Shown: piece after piece, positions 63,208 through 64,000 of the stretch
Layout: every line of letters begins with the position of its first letter
Numbering within the stretch: position 1 is the stretch's first letter
Assembly (NCBI RefSeq): GCF_900046455.1
Contig: NZ_FCOT01000009.1
Location: forward strand, 186,001-250,000
Origin: Cellulomonas timonensis
GTDB taxonomy: Bacteria; Actinomycetota; Actinomycetes; Actinomycetales; Cellulomonadaceae
Reading direction: 5' to 3'
DNA length: 64,000 nt
Notes under the pieces: model-generated
Database searches by the model: none
Seen by the model: the letters and a program-made list of their open reading frames with translations, nothing else
Told to the model about the DNA's origin: nothing
Program-made: the position numbers and the translations under genes

Positions 63208-63681
63208 ATGTCGAGCGTTGTCGCAACCACCGATCGTTCCAAGGGCATCCGCGTTGTCGGAGTCCTCTCCATCATCGCGGGGATCCTCCTGATCGTCGCC
63301 GGCGGCGTCACCTGGGGCGCCGTCTCCGCCAAGCTCGCCGACGAGCGCATCACCGTCTCCGAGGACGCCGCATTCGGCGGTCAGACCGTCAACTCGCCGT
63401 GGACGGCGTTCTCGCAGGCCGACATCATCAACGAGCACGCGCTGTCCGCCACCGAGGGCAAGACCTACGCCGAGCTCGACAAGGAGGACCCGCTGCGCGC
63501 CACCGCGATGAACGGCTCCTTCCTCCGTGCCTCGCTCTTCACCTCGGTCGTGGCCTTCGGTGTCGCCGCCCTGGTCATGGGCCTCGGCGTCCTGTTCGTC
63601 CTCACCGGCTGGGCGTTCCGCGCCATCGGCTCGCGCCCCGCGGTCGCGGCGGACGACGCCTCCCCGGTGCTCACCGTCTGA
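63208..63681 (+). CDS. Membrane protein with two long helices, unknown function
   Basis: A 157-residue membrane protein. A Ser/Thr-rich start leads into a first span (IRVVGVLSIIAGILLIVAGGVTWGAVSA), an extracytoplasmic loop of about 60 residues containing NSPWTAFSQADIINEHAL and TYAELDKEDPLRATAM, and a second span (VVAFGVAALVMGLGVLFVLTGWAF). Proteins of this kind are often mislabelled as aromatic ring-opening dioxygenase LigA; no dioxygenase residues are seen. ATG 63208 with AAAGGGA about 11 nt upstream; ATG 63106 is less likely. A strong terminator follows. Confidence 0.75.
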   Translation: MSSVVATTDRSKGIRVVGVLSIIAGILLIVAGGVTWGAVSAKLADERITVSEDAAFGGQTVNSPWTAFSQADIINEHALSATEGKTYAELDKEDPLRATAMNGSFLRASLFTSVVAFGVAALVMGLGVLFVLTGWAFRAIGSRPAVAADDASPVLTV

Positions 63682-63709
63682 GCACCAGCAACCAGCACCT
63701 CGCACCATC

Positions 63710-63757
63710 CACTCGGGCCCGGTCCCGCAGCATCCGCTGCGGAACCGGGCCCGAGTG
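63710..63757. terminator. Long terminator hairpin
   Basis: CACTCGGGCCCGGT (63710-63723) pairs with 63744-63757, continuing inward as CCGCAG/CTGCGG (63725-63730 with 63737-63742) after a single C-A mismatch, with a 6-nt loop. It lies between convergent genes. Confidence 0.9.
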
Positions 63758-63797
63758 TGTGCCACGGTAGGCGAGCCCTCCCTCGCCGCCCGCGAGA

Positions 63798-64000
63798 TCA
63801 GTCGCGGCGGCGCCGCGCGGTGACGACGGAGCCGACGAGCAGCGCCACGCCGCCGATCCCCATCAGGGAGATCAGCGCGAGCTGCATGTCGATCTCGGCG
63901 CCGGACGCGGTGGCCACCACCCCGAAGCCCACGGCCGCGAGGATCAGGCCCCACACGACCGTGCCGACCCGCATCGGCGCGTGCTCGCGCTCGGGCGCGG
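63798..64000 (-). CDS. Membrane protein, C-terminal part (5' end outside window)
   Basis: The minus-strand frame from the right edge to TGA at 63800-63798 encodes MRVGTVVWGLILAAVGFGVV, then EIDMQLALISLMGIGGVALL and a basic end VVTARRRRD. Two hydrophobic spans separated by a short loop suggest a small membrane protein. At least 66 codons are visible and an ATG (near 63975-63973) occurs within them, but the frame stays open to the edge (AxERxHAP). Not recognised; small proteins of this type are found in PspC-type operons. Confidence 0.6.
   Translation of the reverse strand, partial: APEREHAPMRVGTVVWGLILAAVGFGVVATASGAEIDMQLALISLMGIGGVALLVGSVVTARRRRD

Noticed and set aside
63208-63681. Aromatic ring-opening dioxygenase LigA
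   Set aside because: Annotations of this name are attached to such proteins by error. The sequence is a two-helix membrane protein with no metal ligands or dioxygenase fold.

Overview
The window is very GC-rich (roughly 73-75 % by eye) chromosomal DNA from an actinobacterium. The cues are GTG and TTG starts, a WhiB protein, an F420-type oxidoreductase, GuaB3, CIRCE-controlled groES, and a secreted GH6 cellulase with a C-terminal CBM2 module. A Cellulomonas-like member of the Micrococcales fits best; the genus is inference. No rRNA, tRNA, CRISPR array, prophage or insertion sequence was found.

Region 1 (1-29 kb) is conserved core. It runs glmM (partial)-def-two dedA paralogues-ybaK-lipoprotein, coaA divergent from glmS-acpS, an LLM oxidoreductase divergent from nnr, then alr-tsaE-tsaB-rimI, a sulfurtransferase, a nitroreductase, tsaD, a YbdK-type ligase with a methyltransferase, groES, whiD/WhiB3-like, merR, bldM-like, guaB, an exonuclease, a DJ-1 protein, guaB3 and gabD2-hydrolase. 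As I recall the genomes, the order resembles M. tuberculosis Rv3441c-Rv3396c, and whiD/bldM/guaB are neighbours in Streptomyces. A groEL gene expected after groES is absent. Cell-wall precursor supply (glmM, glmS, alr), tRNA t6A formation (tsaB/E/D) and GMP synthesis (guaB, later guaA) dominate.

Region 2 (29-41.5 kb) holds a phosphoketolase-pta-ackA operon (sugar phosphate to acetyl phosphate to acetate plus ATP), a SURF1 protein, an ArfB-like ribosome-rescue factor, a GNAT enzyme, and a heterodimeric ABC exporter in which one ATP site is intact and the other almost completely degenerate.

Region 3 (41.5-56.3 kb) is a Tad/Flp pilus locus read left to right: a TTG-started zinc-ribbon protein, RcpC/CpaB, a TadZ ATPase fused in frame to a TadE-type pseudopilin, TadE, TadA, TadB, TadC, a NarL-type kinase/regulator pair, Flp pilin, a TadG-like protein, an OmpA-domain protein, a lipoprotein, a 485-residue protein with a pilin-like N-terminus, a small membrane protein and another lipoprotein. 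Most genes overlap by 1-4 nt. No prepilin peptidase is present. The small membrane-protein gene is broken at 55593-55704 by what reads as a Nextera sequencing adapter with a 42-bp duplication, so this is an assembly error rather than biology.

Region 4 (56.4-64 kb) has a DUF3817 protein and guaA, a GGDEF diguanylate cyclase, the GH6-CBM2 cellulase with a recognisable promoter and a LacI-type operator candidate, a GT4 glycosyltransferase, a small membrane protein, and the 3' part of another membrane-protein gene.

A recurring sequence feature is a -10 hexamer (xAxxxT, often TAxxxT) ending 6-7 nt before the start codon, seen at about 14 genes. It indicates widespread leaderless transcription and was used here to choose starts.
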